Numbered from the stretch's first letter, positions 10,364 to 21,597 are shown. The stretch: 64,000 bases of DNA from Penium margaritaceum (GCA_023375785.1 SZWC01000557.1:172160-236159); one strand, 5' to 3'. Numbers and translations are program-made. Notes: generated by a model from the letters alone, not told the origin.

Positions 10364-11203
10364 GAGCTCAACCAGACCAAGTACATCATGGACATCTTGA
10401 AGCGCTACAACATGGAGGACTGCAAGCCCGTCAGCACCCCCATGCCCTCCGACTGCAAGCTCTCCTCCTCCATGTCACCAAGCAACGAGGCAGACCGGCG
10501 GGAGATGCAAAACATTCCATACCAGTCCGCCGTCGGAAGCCTCATGTATGCAATGGTGGGAACACGACCTGACATTGCTTTTGCAGTGGGTCAGGTGAGC
10601 AGGTTTGTGGCCAACCCTGGGCCAGAACATTGGCAAGTCGTGAAGCGGATTTTTCGCTACCTCAAAAAGACTCGGCACGTCGGACTTCGGTTTGGAGGTC
10701 TAGAAGGATCAGACTTGCTGCGGCTGACATGCTACACCGACGCGGACTGGGGAGGACGGATTGATGACAGGAAGTCCACCTCAGGGTTTGTTTGTCTTCT
10801 CAACGGTGGTGCGGTCTCATGGGCAAGCAGGAAGCAGGACTGCGTCTCGCTTTCTACTGCTGAGGCGGAGTACATTGCACTCTCCGAAGTTTGCAAGGAA
10901 ACACAGTGGCTTCGCAGTTTGCTTGATGAGATCAAGGCACCACAAGAGGAGGCAACGGTCATCCGCATCGACAACCAAAGTGCCATGGCTATGGCAGAGG
11001 ACGACATGATCTCCCGGCGTACAAAGCACATCGATATTCGGTACCACTACTCACGTGACCTTATCGCCAAGGGTGTCGTGGAACTGGAGCATGTCGCAAC
11101 CAAGAAAATGCTTGCGGACTTCTTGACAAAGCCGCTAGACAGCGACTTGCATGTTGCAGGTGCTCGAGGAGTCGGCATGGTGGATGCAAGAGATGAGAAC
11201 TAA
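10364..11203 (+). CDS. A1 RT C-terminus and RNase H, partial
   Basis: Open in frame from GAG at 10364 to the stop at 11201-11203. It begins in the RT thumb/connection (NQTKYIMDILKRYNMEDCKP, STPMPSD, YQSAVGSLMYAMVGTRPDI) and continues into RNase H with all four acidic motifs: CYTDADWGG, STAEAEYIALSE, RIDNQSAM and TKHIDIRYHY. It ends at ADFLTKPLDSDLH and GVGMVDARDEN. There is no start codon of its own. It is the 3' part of the polyprotein from 7260, separated by missing sequence, not a separate gene. Confidence 0.92.
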   Translation, partial: ELNQTKYIMDILKRYNMEDCKPVSTPMPSDCKLSSSMSPSNEADRREMQNIPYQSAVGSLMYAMVGTRPDIAFAVGQVSRFVANPGPEHWQVVKRIFRYLKKTRHVGLRFGGLEGSDLLRLTCYTDADWGGRIDDRKSTSGFVCLLNGGAVSWASRKQDCVSLSTAEAEYIALSEVCKETQWLRSLLDEIKAPQEEATVIRIDNQSAMAMAEDDMISRRTKHIDIRYHYSRDLIAKGVVELEHVATKKMLADFLTKPLDSDLHVAGARGVGMVDARDEN

Positions 11204-11301
11204 AGACCAAGAAAACTGACATGCACAAACACAACCTAGAGCTACAGGTTCATGCCGAAGAAAACTACCACAGCAGATGGCCTACGGTGCAAGGGAGAGA
11301 T
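11204..11301 (+). promoter_or_regulatory. A1 3' leader with polypurine tract
   Basis: These 98 bp link the pol stop to the 3' LTR. They end in the purine run 'caagggagaga' at 11290-11300, one base before TGTTGTTC, the expected primer for plus-strand synthesis. The A2 copy keeps the same tract before 25773. Confidence 0.8.
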
Positions 11302-11427
11302 TGTTGTTCTTCTATGCCCCATGGCCACTGCTATGGGTTGACGGACAGGTTGGGCATGCACTTCTCCCTTGGAGTAAGTCCCCCAAACCTTGTTCGTGGT
11401 GCAAGTTCAAGCGAGACACCAGAAGTG

Positions 11428-11481
11428 TAGCGCAACGGATAGCATGTTGGACTTAGGCACAACAGGTCCTGCGATCGAGCC
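11428..11481 (+). promoter_or_regulatory. tRNA-like Pol III A and B boxes in A1 3' LTR
   Basis: Same module as in the 5' LTR: TAGCGCAACGG followed 44 nt later by CGATCGAGCC. Both boxes are unchanged although the segment between them carries one substitution relative to the 5' copy. Confidence 0.6.
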
Positions 11482-11742
11482 TTGATGTGCGCAGGAGGTT
11501 TTTTGACATTCTAGCACAGGGGAAGTTTCTTAGACATTTCTCCATGCATGAGGAGAGTGCGCCACTTGGCGGTCAGTGGATGCGCCAATTGGCGGACTGG
11601 TGAGGTGGTTTGGAGTGACCACCCCAAAAGTGTCACTGCCCACACACCTTAGAAGCCAGGCCTAGGACTATATGTACCAGGCTCATTCCTCATTCTAATT
11701 ACACAATCTGGCCTTAGATGCTCCTCACAGAGTTGTCCAACC

Positions 11743-12191
11743 AAGGAACAGTATAAAGAAGACACTGGTTGGTCTAAGCCCCAGGAGTTAGTCTTTGACT
11801 AGCACCTCGCGCGAAAGTGACCAAGTGTTAAGTGGACACAGTTGCTAGCAAGTGATTGCCTAGGAACTGCTCAGTGTGGAACCGTGATCCTGAGGGTGAT
11901 ATCTTCTCCTAGCTGAAATGCTAGGAGCGGACGGCAGGTGCTATTGTGTCGGCCCTGTTTTCTAGTNAAGGAACAGTATAAAGAAGACACTGGTTGGTCT
12001 AAGCCCCAGGAGTTAGTCTTTGACTAGCACCTCGCGCGAAAGTGACCAAGTGTTAAGTGGACACAGTTGCTAGCAAGTGATTGCCTAGGAACTGCTCAGT
12101 GTGGAACCGTGATCCTGAGGGTGATATCTTCTCCTAGCTGAAATGCTAGGAGCGGACGGCAGGTGCTATTGTGTCGGCCCTGTTTTCTAGT
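11743..12191. repeat. Exact 224-bp duplication around a single N
   Basis: 11743-11966 and 11968-12191 read the same base for base, with N at 11967 between them. A perfect overlap at a one-base join points to two contig ends that were abutted without being merged rather than a biological repeat. Confidence 0.9.
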
Positions 12192-12215
12192 CCGTTTGCC
12201 TCAGGCCGGTTGACA

Positions 12216-12220
12216 CAAAG
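12216..12220. repeat. Target-site duplication CAAAG, right copy
   Basis: Exact repeat of 6667-6671, immediately after the LTR end TGACA. Confidence 0.9.
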
Positions 12221-13560
12221 TTGAGACAGATGTATTCTACTTCCAAGCTCGAGGTGGCCACAAACACATGCCTCTTACTACACCAGATCATGGCCGCACC
12301 ATTCATGAGCAATACATTTCCATAAAGGGAGTTAGAGTCCTCAGCGTTTGAAGTCCAATTTATATAGCCGATGATGTTGTTCTCGTTGCCATTCTAGGTG
12401 ATACAAATGTTGATGGTTCTAGCAAGGCAGCGGAAGATCCGATGCACTACCGTCTGGTGCTCGGGTGCAGCATTAGCCATACGTTGTCGCACAATGCTAA
12501 CAGCATGTGCAAGGTTTGGCCTGGTTGCCACCACGAGCGGTACACGAGTACTTGTGCCGCTCGGCTGCATCAACTTTTCTATTGAAGCTCACAAGGTGGT
12601 GCCGCAACTCTAGCGGCGTACGGATGGAATGGGCCTCTACCATGCCTAAACGCTACAAGACATGCTTTATGTAACGACTCTACTAAAGTGAGAGAGAGCG
12701 TGATTTGTGGTCACGCGTAATCTGGATGCCAGGGACGTATGACGCCTCCTTGACTTCCAACATCTAGAAGCGCTCCTACATGGCCTCCTTGAACTCCGGC
12801 ACAAAAGACATGCTGCTGGAAAAGAAGAGCATGTCACCCACCTAAATGATGATGATGAGCACCTCATAACCATGTTGCAAGCAGTAGACAATGTGGTCAA
12901 AGTCAGTGCATTCAAACCCCATACATTACACCGTTTAATCAAATTTCTGGTTCCTTATATGTGACGCTTGCTTGAGACTGTACAACGACTTTAGAAGCTT
13001 TCAAACTAGGTGCTCCTGGTCACCCATGACAAATCCCATGTCTGCTCCATGTAGATCACCTCCTCGAAGTCAACGTTCAAGAATGATGTCTTGACATCCA
13101 TGTGGTGGATCTCAAAGTCCTCAGCTGCTGCACAAGAGAGGAGCGCGCGCAAAGAGGCAAACTTTGCAACACAAGGAAGTATTTCACTAGAGTCGATGCT
13201 TTCTTGCTACGAGTATCACTTGGTAACGAGCATCACCTTGTACTTTTTTAGGTTGCCATCTTTGCCTTTCTTATTCTTGAACACCCACGTGCACTTGACT
13301 ACCTTGCGTCTATGTGGACGCTCAGTCACCTCCCACGTATTCCTGTCAAGCAGCGACTATATCTCTTGCTACAAAGCTTATGTCCAATTGCTGCATCTAA
13401 TACAACCATCACCCCCTTGTATGACATCGGCTCACAAGAATGTGCTACAACTGCGACGTTAACCTGGTCCGGTTTTTGCAGCATCCATAAATGGGCACGC
13501 TTACCAGCTTGTAGCACATCCTTAAAGGGTACCTGCGACCTTCTAGTGGAGTGTTGCTAG
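12221..13560 (-). pseudogene. C2 RT and RNase H N-terminal part
   Basis: Continues C2 upstream of the A1 insertion on the minus strand. Near 12221-12260 it reads LEVEYICLNFGANE (RNase H). At 12840-12890 the RT active-site region is degraded to IIIQVGDM where YVDD is expected. At 13040-13180 it reads IHHMDVKTSFLN with the first RT Asp. Several frameshifts and stops show it is dead. Confidence 0.8.
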
Positions 13561-14935
13561 GGGGGTGGCGCGATGGTGCTGGCACAGTTGCTACAGTTGG
13601 TAGTGGTGGATCTTCTTCCTCTACTTGTATTAGTGGTGGATCTTCTTCCTCTACTTGTATCAATGAGGCCATTGTATCTGCTGCATCAGACATGGGAGAG
13701 TGGAGTGGTTCTCCCCCTGTCACAGTAGAGGAAGGGTGAGGAGAGACGAGATCAGGGAGAGTGTCTGCTCCCGCTGCTTTCTTTGCTGCTGGTTCTTCTG
13801 CCTCTTTGCACATGACATTGGTATGAATGATGTTGCTTTAGTTGAAAACCACACACCTAGAGATGATGATGTGGCCTTTATCCCTCTCATAGAGGCAATA
13901 GGCCATACTTGCCACATCATAGCTAATCATAAACATCTGTGAGCTCTTTGCATCCCTCTTATGCCGCTTCTTGTTTGGCACTTGTATGTGTGCAAAGCTG
14001 CTAAACGTGCAAAGATGACCCACGCTCGTCTTCTTACCAAACCATACATCATGCAACGTCATCTCCTCCATGGCCTTGGTTGGACTACGGTTCTTGATGT
14101 ACACCGCACAGCTCACGGCTTCAACCTGGAATTAGTAGGTCTACACATTTTTGTGTAGCATGGAGCGTGACGGCTTAATGATGGTGCAGTTTTGCTCTAC
14201 CCTATTGCATAGCTAGTATGGCGTAATACATTGCGCCTTGATGTTTGCTCCTTCAAGGTGATCATAGAACGCCCTGCCCAGGTACTTGCCGCCACAGTTG
14301 CTGCGCAACGCCTAGATCATCTTGCTTGTCTGGTTTTCCACCATTTCCTTAAACTCCTTCAAGCTGTCAAAGCACTGGTCCTTGGAGTAAAAGGAGGACA
14401 TAGTAGTGTAACGGCTGAAATCATCAATGAATGTGAGAAGATACATAGAGCCTCCAAAGGTGTGGGCTTGTATCTGGCCACACAAGTCTGTGTGGACCAG
14501 CTGTAGCACCGTCTTTGTGCGCTTCCCTGCACCAAATATCACCTCGTAATGTTACTTCCCCTCCCAACAGCCGATGCACAACTGCTGCTCAAAGTGAGAG
14601 ATGGTGAGCAAGTCACGCACCATTTTCTCGGTTTGAAGTAGCTTCAAGGCGCGCAGGCCCATGTAGCCATAGCGCGCATGCCAGATGTCTCCTACACCAC
14701 TGCTGCACGACTATGCCCACACGTGATCTTGGTTGCCCCTAACAGGTACTAGATGTCGCCCTCCTTCACCGACCTAGCCAACTCTTCTCACGAAACCTTG
14801 TCAAGGATGACGCCATAGTCATCGTCAAAAACAACTTGTAGTCCTGTGTTGGTGAGAGAGGACACTAAGAGAAGGTCGAACGCCACATCAGGTTCATATA
14901 GCACGCCATGGAATTATTGGCACTAGAGGAGAGAG
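13561..14935 (-). pseudogene. C2 protease-integrase remnant
   Basis: Minus-strand family C protease/integrase. Blocks readable in order from high to low coordinates are FHGVLYEPDVAFDLL near 14920-14880, LVHTDLCGQIQ with FIDDFSRYTT (first integrase Asp) at about 14520-14400, and MTLHDVWFGKKTSVGHL with the following C-terminal integrase at 14060-13840. An acidic linker with a duplicated decapeptide follows near 13660-13600. The right end joins a family C LTR with gag deleted. Confidence 0.8.
13601..13660. repeat. 30-bp tandem duplication in C2 linker
   Basis: Two near-identical adjacent 30-bp units (tagtggtggatcttcttcct... and its copy) encode a doubled LIQVEEEDPP on the minus strand. They sit in the unstructured integrase-RT linker, which tolerates length change. 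Confidence 0.85.
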
Positions 14936-15604
14936 GGAGCCTTGGAGCAGCAAACATGTGGGACTAAAAGGGAATCACTTATGCTGAAAATGGTTATTCC
15001 ATTACTCAAAATGATGGCATACATATAGAGCTAGAGGTTTGGCAAGTCAGCCCCATCACAAGCCACACGAATTAGCCATGGAGGCGAAGGCTCACACACT
15101 AGAGTCCATAATCTCACACAAGAGAGCAAATCAGCCTAGCAATCAGGTTGACGACTCACACACGAGCTAGAGAGCTAGAAAATGCTCTCATGGAACACTC
15201 CTAGTGGTCACACAACCCACAATCCCATGGAGAATGGCCATGTGTCCATGGCTAGCACCCAAGGATCTCACCTCACTTTAATAGTACAGAGAGATGCCTT
15301 TTCCCTACTCAAGACACTCCGACAAGGCAAACCAAGATTCTAGGACCTTTTTGGACATTGTTCTCGTCAAGTCTTGACCATGGAACTCTTAAATTTTTGT
15401 TTCCTCAGGCTAAGGTATGGAGTCATTGACCATGGTCACCCAGATACCGGCGGTTGATGACCCGGAAAACTTCGACCATAGACGTTTTGCCACCTGATCT
15501 ATCTAATGGTGAGCTCGTATCAATGATCGGATTATGCATCTGGTAGTTTTTTGGAACTTGCTCCCGTGGACCTGAAATTGAGCCAGATGGCTCCTTTTCC
15601 AACA
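14936..15604 (-). repeat. Family C LTR of remnant C3
   Basis: The minus-strand start TGTTGGAAAAGGAGCC is at 15604, preceded by a purine-rich tract and RNase H. It runs to 'ggagagagggagcc' at about 14936, where C2 protease sequence begins, so its end and the C2 5' region (leader, gag) are deleted. Confidence 0.8.
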
Positions 15605-15611
15605 CTGTCCC

Positions 15612-15794
15612 AATCTGCCCTTGTCATAGTGGGTTGAGTCCACATGCGTTCATGCTCAACTGCTACTTCTCATGGGTCACCTACGTGGTGCAGAAAGCAG
15701 CAAATTGCTTGGTGGTTGGAGTAAAGCCCAGCTTGATAGCACCCTCCAGCACCATGTGCCTGATGAAGTGATATGCGATGTCAATGTGCTTGGT
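15612..15794 (-). pseudogene. C3 RNase H C-terminus
   Basis: Minus strand reads HTKHIDIAYHFIRHMVLEGA then PTTKQFAAFCT, the end of family C RNase H. Upstream the sequence flips to a plus-strand family C LTR near 15795. The switch lies in a short stretch (gtgtgtg...ccttacc...ccatgg) that resembles both partners. Confidence 0.8.
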
Positions 15795-16537
15795 GTGTGC
15801 CTTACCCTCCATGGCAAAGTGGTGTGTCTTGTGAGAGGGCTGACTTGCCCAAGCTCTAGCTCTATATGTACTCAATCGTTTCAAGTGATTCAATAGCCAT
15901 TCCTTAGCACAAGGGATGCCCTTTCAGTCCCGCATGTTTACTTTTCCATGGCTCCCTCTCTCCTCCAATTCCAACAGGTTGTCTCATACCTAGGTTCTAC
16001 CACATTTAGTCAACACAGGCCGTCACTTTTAGAGTGATGGGTTAGAGTGAAATATCCACCAAATTTGAGAGTCCACCACTTGATCTCCAAGTTCAAGAGG
16101 TAAGCTCTTCAACGAGCCCATGATTGCATTTATCCAACAGTCGGATATAGGGTTATGATCAAAACGAGATTTTCCAGGACTATACTCTTCTCTCCGAGTA
16201 ACATTGTTGCCTTGTGATGACCATAACTCTCTCATTTCTTAGTGAAGTTTAAAAAGAAGCACATGCAAATTGAATTATGTTTTTCATATGCATTCCATTG
16301 ATGCAAAACTATTTGCATTCCATTTGTATGTTTGGGAGAACAGGTGTTTACAAGCTAGCTGGGCTAAGTTTAAGTAGGAGGAAAAGCATACCCTGTTTTC
16401 AGAAGGGCATATCCTTTAGTTGATGACCCTGTTTCATGGGTTGATGTGGAAGGTTTTCAGCTGAATTTTCTAGTGGTGGGCTTGGTTTTTCCAAAATCAT
16501 AGTCTATTGGCCTCTACATTCTATTTTGTGTCTAACA
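15795..16537 (+). repeat. Family C LTR, 5' LTR of C4, left-truncated
   Basis: Enters mid-LTR at 'ccatggcaaagtggtg', passes the TATA-like 'ctatatgtactc' and ends at CTAACA 16532-16537. This matches the C1 5' LTR end. C4 gag begins 80 bp downstream. Confidence 0.8.
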
Positions 16538-16616
16538 GATTTTCGGCAAAAGCAGTAGTAGAAATAGGGAAAACGATGCCACTCAAGGGCAGCGTTGCGT
16601 ATCACAACAGCACAAA

Positions 16617-17480
16617 ATGGCAGTTGTAGGCATTGTAACAACAGCACAGTCCTTGGAGAGGCTGGAAGGAAGCCCTAACTTCATGTTTAGAAGGTCCGTA
16701 CCCGCCTCCTTTTGGAGGAGAGGGGCTTGTGGGAGGTGGTGAGTGGCAACGAGCGCGCTCCACCTCTATAGGCAAAAGGCATCACCGTAGCGGAGGTGGT
16801 GGTGGGGAAGACGCCGCAAATAGGTGTAGTAGATGCAAGTTCATTTACAACTGCAGCACTGGCATATGAGGAGTGGAAGAAGGAGGACAAGCATGCCTAA
16901 AGGCTGATTGTCAACACCATCTCCAACTCGCATCTTCAGTATGTGAGTGAAAAGGCTACTGTAAAAGAGGGTTGGGACAAGTTGTGGAAGAAGTATGTGA
17001 GCAAGGATTCTATATTTCTCATGCTTTTGGAGCAGAAGATTATGGCGTTGAAAATGCAGGGTGGTGAAGGGACGGAGGCGTGCTTGGACAAGGCAAACGA
17101 GCTGGAAAAGCAGCTGAAAGCAACCAAAAACCTTGTGGGAGACACGCGCTTCATCCTCCTCTTATTGATCGGAATCCTAGCGAGCTACAGTACGGTACAA
17201 GAGACGTGGGTTACCAGTTGATTCTCACCCTGGACTTCATCTGCACGCACTTGGTGCACGTGGAACTATGTCACAATGGAGCAAAGCGCAATGGCGACGG
17301 CAGCAGTGAAGTAGGATGTGTGGCCACAAGCTTACGTAACCAACAGCAGCTGGCTGGACAACAGAGAGGCAAGAAGAAAAGCAAGTGTCACTATTGCTAG
17401 AAAGAGGGGCACTACAAGAAACAGTGCTTCATGTTCAAAAGGAACCAGAAGAAGGAGTAGCATCAATAGCAACAAAGGCA
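16617..17480 (+). pseudogene. C4 gag remnant
   Basis: ATG at 16617 (MAVVGIVTTAQSLERLEG) is the same start as C1. Frameshifts follow at about 16690. The capsid core reads ALAYEEWKK, YVSEKATVKEGWDKLWKKY, LEQKIMALKMQGG and LDKANELEKQLKATKN (16860-17160). A zinc knuckle near 17385-17425 keeps C-X2-C, H and C but has a stop inside (CHYC then EGHYKKQC). Confidence 0.8.
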
Positions 17481-17579
17481 TCAATCTACAAAGCAGCTGC
17501 ACCAGCAGTCATAGAGGCGTCAGTAGCAGCAGCATCAATTGCAGCAGACCCAAACCGACATACGCCATTTTGGGAGTGC

Positions 17580-19190
17580 AAATGTAGCCAAGGAGGCATG
17601 AGACCGCCTCTTCATGGTGATGTCTGATATGTCGCAGGTGAAAAGGTGCATTTTGCATGGTACTAAGACTCAAGGTGTACCAAGAGCCTGACGCACCACA
17701 AAGAGTGGTTTATGCAGATGTTCTCTATTCCCCCGCATCTGATTGTTTTGGTTGATGATCGAGTGGTGTATGCTAAGGGGATTGTGATTGTGGAGATGTG
17801 GTTGGAGACCCCACGTGGCATTGAAGTGGGAGTGTTCCATGGCGTGTTGTATGTACCCGATTCTACATTCAACCTTCTCTCAGTGTCCTCTTTCACCGAC
17901 ACAAGACTCCGAGTTGTCTTTGACGACAACTATGGCTACATTATCGATAAGGAAACAAGGGAGAAGTTGGGCAGGTCAGTGAAGGAAGGCGACATGCACT
18001 CCTTAGTGGGGGCGACAAAGATCCCGCATCAACAGAGTCGAGCAACACTAGTGCAGGCGAGAGATGGCCAAATCTGGCATGCCCACTATGTCTACATTGG
18101 CATATGCGCCTTGCAACAACCTTAAACAAAGCAGATGGTGCGTGACTTGCCTAACATCTTTAACTTTGAGCATCACGTGTACATTGGCTATTTGAAGGGG
18201 AAGCAACATAAGAAAGCGTTCCTTGGAGCAAAGGAACTTGCAAAAGAGGTCTTGGAGCTGGTCCACACAGACTTGTGTGGCCAATTACACACTAGGAGCT
18301 TTGGATGCTGTAGGTATTTCTCACCCTCGTTGATGATTTCTGCCGTTACATTGGTGTATACTTCTTTCTACCGAGGACTCGTGTTTTGACAGGTTCAAGG
18401 AGTTCAAGGCAATAGTTGAGAACCATACTGGGAAGAATATCAAGGCGCTATGCAGCGACCGTGGTGGAGAGTACCTGAGCAAGGAGTTCCATGACTACCA
18501 CACAGCCGTAGGCATCAAGGCGCAGTGCACGGGGCCATACTCATTGCAACAGAATGGCATAGTGGAATGCGCCTACCGCACCATCGTTGAGTGAGAGCGC
18601 TCCATGCTTCATGCGGTTCGGCTTACCTATGACTTCTTGGCTGAAGCCGTGAGCACTACGGTACATCAAGAACCCTAGTCCAACCAAAGCCATCAAGCAG
18701 ATGACGCTGTATGAGGCGTGGTTTGGCAAGAAGCCGAGCGTGGGTCATCTTCGCGTGTTTGGCACCTTGGCACACATACACTTGCCCAAGCAGAAGTTCC
18801 AAAAATGGGATGCAAAGGGCGCACTGATGCTGATGTTCGGCTATGACATGGCAAACAAGGCGTATCATCTCTACAAGAGGGATACAGGCCACGTCATCAT
18901 CTCCAAGGCTGTGGTTATCAATAAATGCAACGTGATCTGCACCAACATCATGTCTAAAGAGGCAGCAACGGTAGTAGCTTACGAAGAAGTGGGAGTAGAC
19001 ATTCTCTTTTTCTCCATCCCTCCTAACCCTTAATCTATGATGAAAACGGGAGAGGAACTCTAATCTCCCATGTCTCATGCAACAGATGGAGCGGCTTCAT
19101 TGGCAAAAGCAGAGGAAGGAGATGCAGCATCACCAGCACCAACAGTTGTACCTATAGTACCTTTCTAGCCACCCGCTATCGTCGCGGCGC
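17580..19190 (+). pseudogene. C4 protease-integrase remnant
   Basis: A 138-codon open stretch at 17712-18125 holds the protease end and GAG_pre-integrase start (DDRVVYAKG, GVFHGVLYVPDSTFNLLSVS, DGQIWHAHYVYIGICALQQ). Integrase follows: CLKGKQ-like finger at 18180, LVHTDLCGQLH (first Asp) at 18260, a frameshift, ALCSDRGGEYLSKEF (second Asp) at 18450, PYSLQQNGIVE (Glu) at 18540, then MTLYEAWFGKKPSVGHLRVF and the C-terminal domain to about 19030. The linker up to 19190 is broken by stops. Confidence 0.82.
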
Positions 19191-19199
19191 CAAGTTGCA

Positions 19200-20825
19200 G
19201 GCACCTCTCAAGGTGCCCTACAAGCCTGGTGAGCGGGAAACTTTATGGATATTGCAAAAACCAGATTAGATGAATGTCGTAGCTGTAGAAGATTTAGACG
19301 AGCCAACGTCCACAAAGGAGGCCATGGGTATACCAAATGTAGCACATTGGATGCAAGGTGTGCAGTAGGAGATATAATCGCAGCTTGATAACGGTATGTC
19401 GGAGTTGGCAGAGCGTCCACTTGGACGCAAGGCAATCAACTGCAAGTGGGTCTTGAAGAAGAAGAGAGACGCAGATGGAAACCTCTAAAAGTACAAGGCT
19501 AGGCTCGTTGCCAAGGGCTACTTGCAGCAACAATGCATTGACTACACCAAAACCTTTGCTCTTGTTGCAAAGTTTGCCTCTCTGCTCAGGCTCCTTTCTT
19601 ATGCAGAAATTGAGGACTTCGAGATTCACCACATGGGTGTCAAGATGGCATTGTTCAAGGGTGACTTGGAGGAGGAAATCTACATGGAGCATCCGAATGA
19701 TTAATCATGGATGGCCAAGAGAACCTAGGTTGCTAGTTGCAGAAGTCCCTCTACACCCTCAAGTAAGCGTAGTGTACTTGGAACGAGAAATTGGATGTGG
19801 CGCTGGAGTGTATGGGCTTTCAGCGTATTGAGTGTGACTACAGCTTCTATTGCTAACAACATGGTCACGAGGTGTTCATCATCATTGTTTATGTGGACGA
19901 CATGCTCCTCCTTTCCAACAGCATCTGTGCACTAGAATAATTCATGGAGGCCATGTAGGAGCGCTTCAAGATGTCTGATCGCAAGGAGGCCTCACACTTC
20001 CTTATCATCCAAAGCGTGCGTGACCACAAATCACGCTCTCTCTCCCTGCAGCAGAGCCACTGCATCAAGGATGTTTAGCAAGGGTTCCGCATGGCATTAT
20101 CCAAACCCGTAGGCATGCAACTAGAGACGCGGTTGTATCTTGTAAGCTTCAATGGAGAAGCGGATGCTGTTGAGCGGTAGAAGTACCCAAGCGTCGTCAG
20201 AAATCTTATGTATGTAGTGGTAGCAGTCAGGTTGGACCTTGCATAGGCTATGAGCGATGTAAGCCACCACATAGGGAATCGTGGACCTGAGAACAAGAAG
20301 GCAATGAAGCGTATATTCTGCTACCTTGTTGAAACCATCAATACGGCATCACCTACAATGGCAACGACAACATCATCACCGTCTACACAGATGCAGCTTG
20401 GGCGTGAAACCCTGAGGACCGCAAGTCTTTCTCTTGACAAGTGTTCCTTGCAAATAGTTGGGCCATCCGCAGTTGCAACAAGCAGCGGGTCGTTGTTGCC
20501 ACCTCAAGCACAGAAGCAAAGTACGTGTCTCTCAGCTTTGGAGCAAATGAAACAGTTTGCCTTCAGCGTCTCATGGCAGAGATGAGTGGGAGGGGAGTAG
20601 CTCAAGTTATTGTGCGTATCGACAACCAGAGCACAATCACACTCACAAAGAATCCCAAGCACCATGCACGCACCAAGCACATTGACATCGCATATCACTT
20701 CATTAGGCATATGGTGTAGGAGGGTGCTACAAAGATGGAATTCACTCAAACCAGCAAGTATGTTGCTGATTTCTGCACCAAACCACTGGCGCATGAGAAG
20801 AAGCAGATTTGCATGAAAGCATGTT
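19200..20825 (+). pseudogene. C4 RT and RNase H remnant
   Basis: RT reads RKAINCKWVLKKKRDADGN (19430), FEIHHMGVKMALFKGDLEEE (first Asp changed to Gly, 19620) and IIIVYVDDMLLLSN with YVDD at 19890-19901. RNase H reads SSTEAKYVSLSFGANET, RIDNQSTITLTKNPKHHA and TKHIDIAYHFIRHMV (20500-20720). At least six stops and several frameshifts mean no product. It is in order with the upstream C4 genes and ends just before the polypurine tract at 20845-20861. Confidence 0.82.
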
Positions 20826-20861
20826 GACTCAACGCCCTCTCACTACGGCAAAATGGGAGAC

Positions 20862-21597
20862 TGATTGCAAAGGGGCCATCTGGCTCAATTGCAGGTCCAC
20901 AAGAGCAAGTTCCAGGAAACTATCAGATACATGCTCCGATCGTCAATCTGACTAAACTATTGGAGAGATCAGGTGGCAAAATGTCTATGGTCAAAATTTC
21001 TCGCCGACTTAACGATTGGATTCCGAGATACGAATTTTCAAAGATTCCAGGGGCATCAAGCGCTAGTATTTGGGTTACCATTGGTGATGGCTCCATGCCT
21101 AAGCCTGAGAAAAGAAAAAGGCAAGAGGTCTAGGGTCAAGACGTGATGGGAGAAATATCCGAAAAGGTTGTACATCATTTGATTTCCTTATTAGAGTGTG
21201 CTGACTAGGCAAAGGGTACCAGTCCTTTCTTTCTAGCTGAGGTGAGATCCTTGTGTGCTAAACGTAGACACATGTTGATTCTCTATGAGATTGTGGGCTA
21301 TGTGACAACTATGAGTATGCCGTGACGGAATTTTTTAGCTCTTGAGGTCGTGTGTGAGTGGTCAACCTAATTGCTAGGCTTGTTTTCTCTCTTGTGTGAG
21401 ATTATGGACTCTAGTGTGTGAGCCTTCGCATCCATGGCTAACTGGTGCGGCCTTTACGAGGGCTGACTTGCCTAAGCTCTAGCTTTATATGTACTCCATC
21501 ATTTTGAGTGATTCAACAACCATTTTCAGCACAAGTGATGCCCTTTCATTCCCACATGTTTGCTGCTCCAAGGCTCCCTCTCTCCTCGAGTTCAAAT
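20862..21597 (+). repeat. Family C LTR, 3' LTR of C4, truncated
   Basis: Starts TGATTGCAAAGGGGCC (degraded TGTTGG terminus) after the tract 'ggcaaaatgggagac'. It follows family C to 'ctccctctctcctc' and then switches to the tail of a family B interior. A TATA-like 'tttatatgtactcc' is near 21480. Confidence 0.82.

Larger units (their letters stand above)
6672..12215 (+). mobile_element. Ty1/copia element A1, youngest insertion
   Basis: A full LTR-gag-pol-LTR element in plus orientation, inserted in the RNase H region of C2. It is bounded by TGTTG...TGACA termini and a perfect CAAAG target duplication. The two LTRs differ at only about six of the 480 bp that can be compared. The interior is one long open frame except where an N run hides the gag start (7152-7259) and where a single N (10362) marks loss of part of RT. 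It lacks an env-like gene. It is the only near-intact autonomous element here, and its GC-richer, uninterrupted coding contrasts with the decayed neighbours. Confidence 0.93.
11302..12215 (+). repeat. Family A 3' LTR of A1
   Basis: Runs from TGTTGTTCTTC to GGTTGACA at 12215. Its apparent 914 bp includes a 224-bp exact duplication around a single N. Removing one copy and the N gives about 689 bp, matching the 688-bp A2 LTR. The tRNA-like boxes are intact (A box 11428-11438, B box 11472-11481) and a TATA-like stretch is near 11669. Confidence 0.92.

Noticed and set aside
11221-11430. Small ORF after A1 pol as a possible extra gene or env
   Set aside because: It runs from the leader into the LTR and has no signal peptide or membrane segment. 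The A2 counterpart is not conserved as an ORF.
15780-15850. Possible tRNA-like boxes in the family C LTR
   Set aside because: TGGCTAAGTGG in intact copies fits an A box, but no B-box match occurs 44 nt downstream, so I do not extend the tRNA-like claim to family C.
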